Origin: Helicobacteraceae bacterium | GTDB taxonomy: Bacteria > Campylobacterota > Campylobacteria > Campylobacterales > Sulfurimonadaceae | Assembly: GCA_015489055.1 (NCBI GenBank) | Contig: WFMO01000108.1 | Span: 1-6,769 of the forward strand | Length of the DNA stretch: 6,769 nucleotides | Reading direction: 5' to 3' | Part shown: piece by piece, positions 5,975-6,769 of the stretch | Layout of the letters: each line of letters starts with the position of its first letter | How positions within the stretch are numbered: the stretch's first letter is position 1 | The notes under the pieces: model-generated | What the model was told of the DNA's origin: nothing | What the model saw: the letters and a program-made list of their open reading frames with translations, nothing else | Databases searched by the model: none | Program-made: the position numbers and the translations under genes

Positions 5975-6769
5975 TTAATCCATTTTTAGTACAGACATAA
6001 ACGCTTCTTGAGGCAGTTCAACTTTTCCGATTGCTTTCATCCTTTTTTTACCTGCTTTTTGTTTTTCAAGCAGTTTTCTTTTTCTTGTAATATCACCGCC
6101 GTAACACTTAGCCGTTACGTTTTTTCCCATGCTTTTAACAGTTTCACGTGCTATGACTTTGTTACCGATGGAGGCTTGAATGGATACTTCAAAAAGCTGT
6201 CTGGGTATTATCTCTTTCATATTTTTGACTAAACCTCTTCCACGAGATTGAGCTTGATTTTTAGGTACTATAACAGATAAGGCATCTACAACTTCACCTG
6301 CTACTTTTACATCTAGTTTTACAAGTTCGCCTACTTTAAAATCACTAGGCTCATAATCAAAACTGGCATAACCTTTTGATATTGATTTTAACTTATCATA
6401 AAAATCGACAACTATTTCATTCATAGGGATGTAGTATTCTAGTAAAACACGTTTTTCGTTTATATAGGTCATCTTATCTTGCATACCTCTTTTTTTGACA
6501 AGCAGGGTAATTATATTGCCAAGATAATCAGTCGGTGTTATAACGGTTGCTTTTACATAAGGCTCTTCAATCCTCTCTATGTGGTTTGGTTCAGGCATCT
6601 CAGAGGGATTTTGTACCTCTATCATTTCGCCGTTGTTTAGATATACATGGTAGATAACCGATGGAGCGGTAGCGATTAGCTCTATATGAAATTCACGCTC
6701 AAGTCTCTCTTTTATGACCTCCATATGAAGCATGCCTAAAAAGCCGACACGAAAACCAAAGCCAAGAGC
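5975..6769 (-). CDS. lepA: Elongation factor 4 (LepA), C-terminal 264 residues, cut by window edge
   Basis: LepA (EF4) is a ribosome-binding translational GTPase. The frame is open from the window edge to TAA at 5977-5975 and gives 264 of about 596-600 residues; the GTPase and domain II lie beyond the edge. It starts inside the conserved [17 protein letters not shown], where many homologues read GFRCGFLGLLHME. It continues through the EF-G domain V-like part ([28 protein letters not shown]) and ends with the LepA-specific C-terminal domain: [35 protein letters not shown], then [19 protein letters not shown]. The conserved C-terminus is intact. An internal ATG at 6733 is not the start, since the conserved sequence continues upstream of it. 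comF follows after 13 bp on the same strand. Confidence 0.98.
   Translation of the reverse strand, partial: ALGFGFRVGFLGMLHMEVIKERLEREFHIELIATAPSVIYHVYLNNGEMIEVQNPSEMPEPNHIERIEEPYVKATVITPTDYLGNIITLLVKKRGMQDKMTYINEKRVLLEYYIPMNEIVVDFYDKLKSISKGYASFDYEPSDFKVGELVKLDVKVAGEVVDALSVIVPKNQAQSRGRGLVKNMKEIIPRQLFEVSIQASIGNKVIARETVKSMGKNVTAKCYGGDITRKRKLLEKQKAGKKRMKAIGKVELPQEAFMSVLKMD

Noticed and set aside
6008..6232. Plus-strand frame of 74 codons inside lepA
   Set aside because: It is antisense to the most conserved part of LepA, and its Phe/Ser-rich composition is typical of a reverse shadow of Lys/Glu-rich coding sequence.
6733..6769. ATG at 6733 as the start of a short separate protein
   Set aside because: The frame stays open to the window edge, and the upstream codons encode the conserved Lep[11 protein letters not shown] segment.

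Overview
The window is AT-rich chromosomal DNA that looks like a member of the Campylobacterota (former Epsilonproteobacteria), most likely a Sulfurimonas- or Sulfurovum-like marine or sulfur-oxidising lineage. I base this on the flavour of the recognisable proteins (DnaK, GrpE, a short tau-like DnaX, LepA, ComF), the A/T-ending codons and the TTG starts. The genus is an inference that I could not check by database search. Most of the content is housekeeping.

Layout. Positions 1-1968 (minus strand) carry grpE and the first 451 codons of dnaK, the Hsp70 chaperone and its nucleotide-exchange factor. The 194-bp intergenic stretch 1969-2162 holds two divergent promoters. One is a strong sigma70-type promoter for grpE-dnaK, overlapped by an inverted element with the spacing and most of the bases of the HAIR operator bound by the heat-shock repressor HspR. 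The other is an extended -10 promoter for the plus-strand genes. Positions 2163-5300 (plus strand) are a two-gene unit. The first gene encodes an unrecognised 487-residue membrane-anchored protein with AsmA/TamB-like character and an internal duplication. Fifteen bases later comes dnaX, the clamp-loader tau/gamma subunit. Positions 5301-5388 are a short convergent spacer. Positions 5389-6769 (minus strand) hold comF and the 3' part of lepA (elongation factor 4), 13 bases apart and probably co-transcribed as lepA-comF.

How the genes relate. DnaK and GrpE act together in one chaperone cycle. The other neighbours are functionally unrelated housekeeping genes: replication clamp loading, translation, and DNA uptake or phosphoribosyltransferase. 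The features most worth a second look are the HAIR-like operator in a grpE operon that lacks an adjacent hrcA, and a slippery A AAA AAC heptamer in dnaX followed at once by an in-frame -1 UGA, which has the same layout as the E. coli dnaX frameshift site. The duplicated architecture of the 487-residue protein is also notable. I see no mobile element, CRISPR array, tRNA or rRNA, and no sign of a wholly new system.
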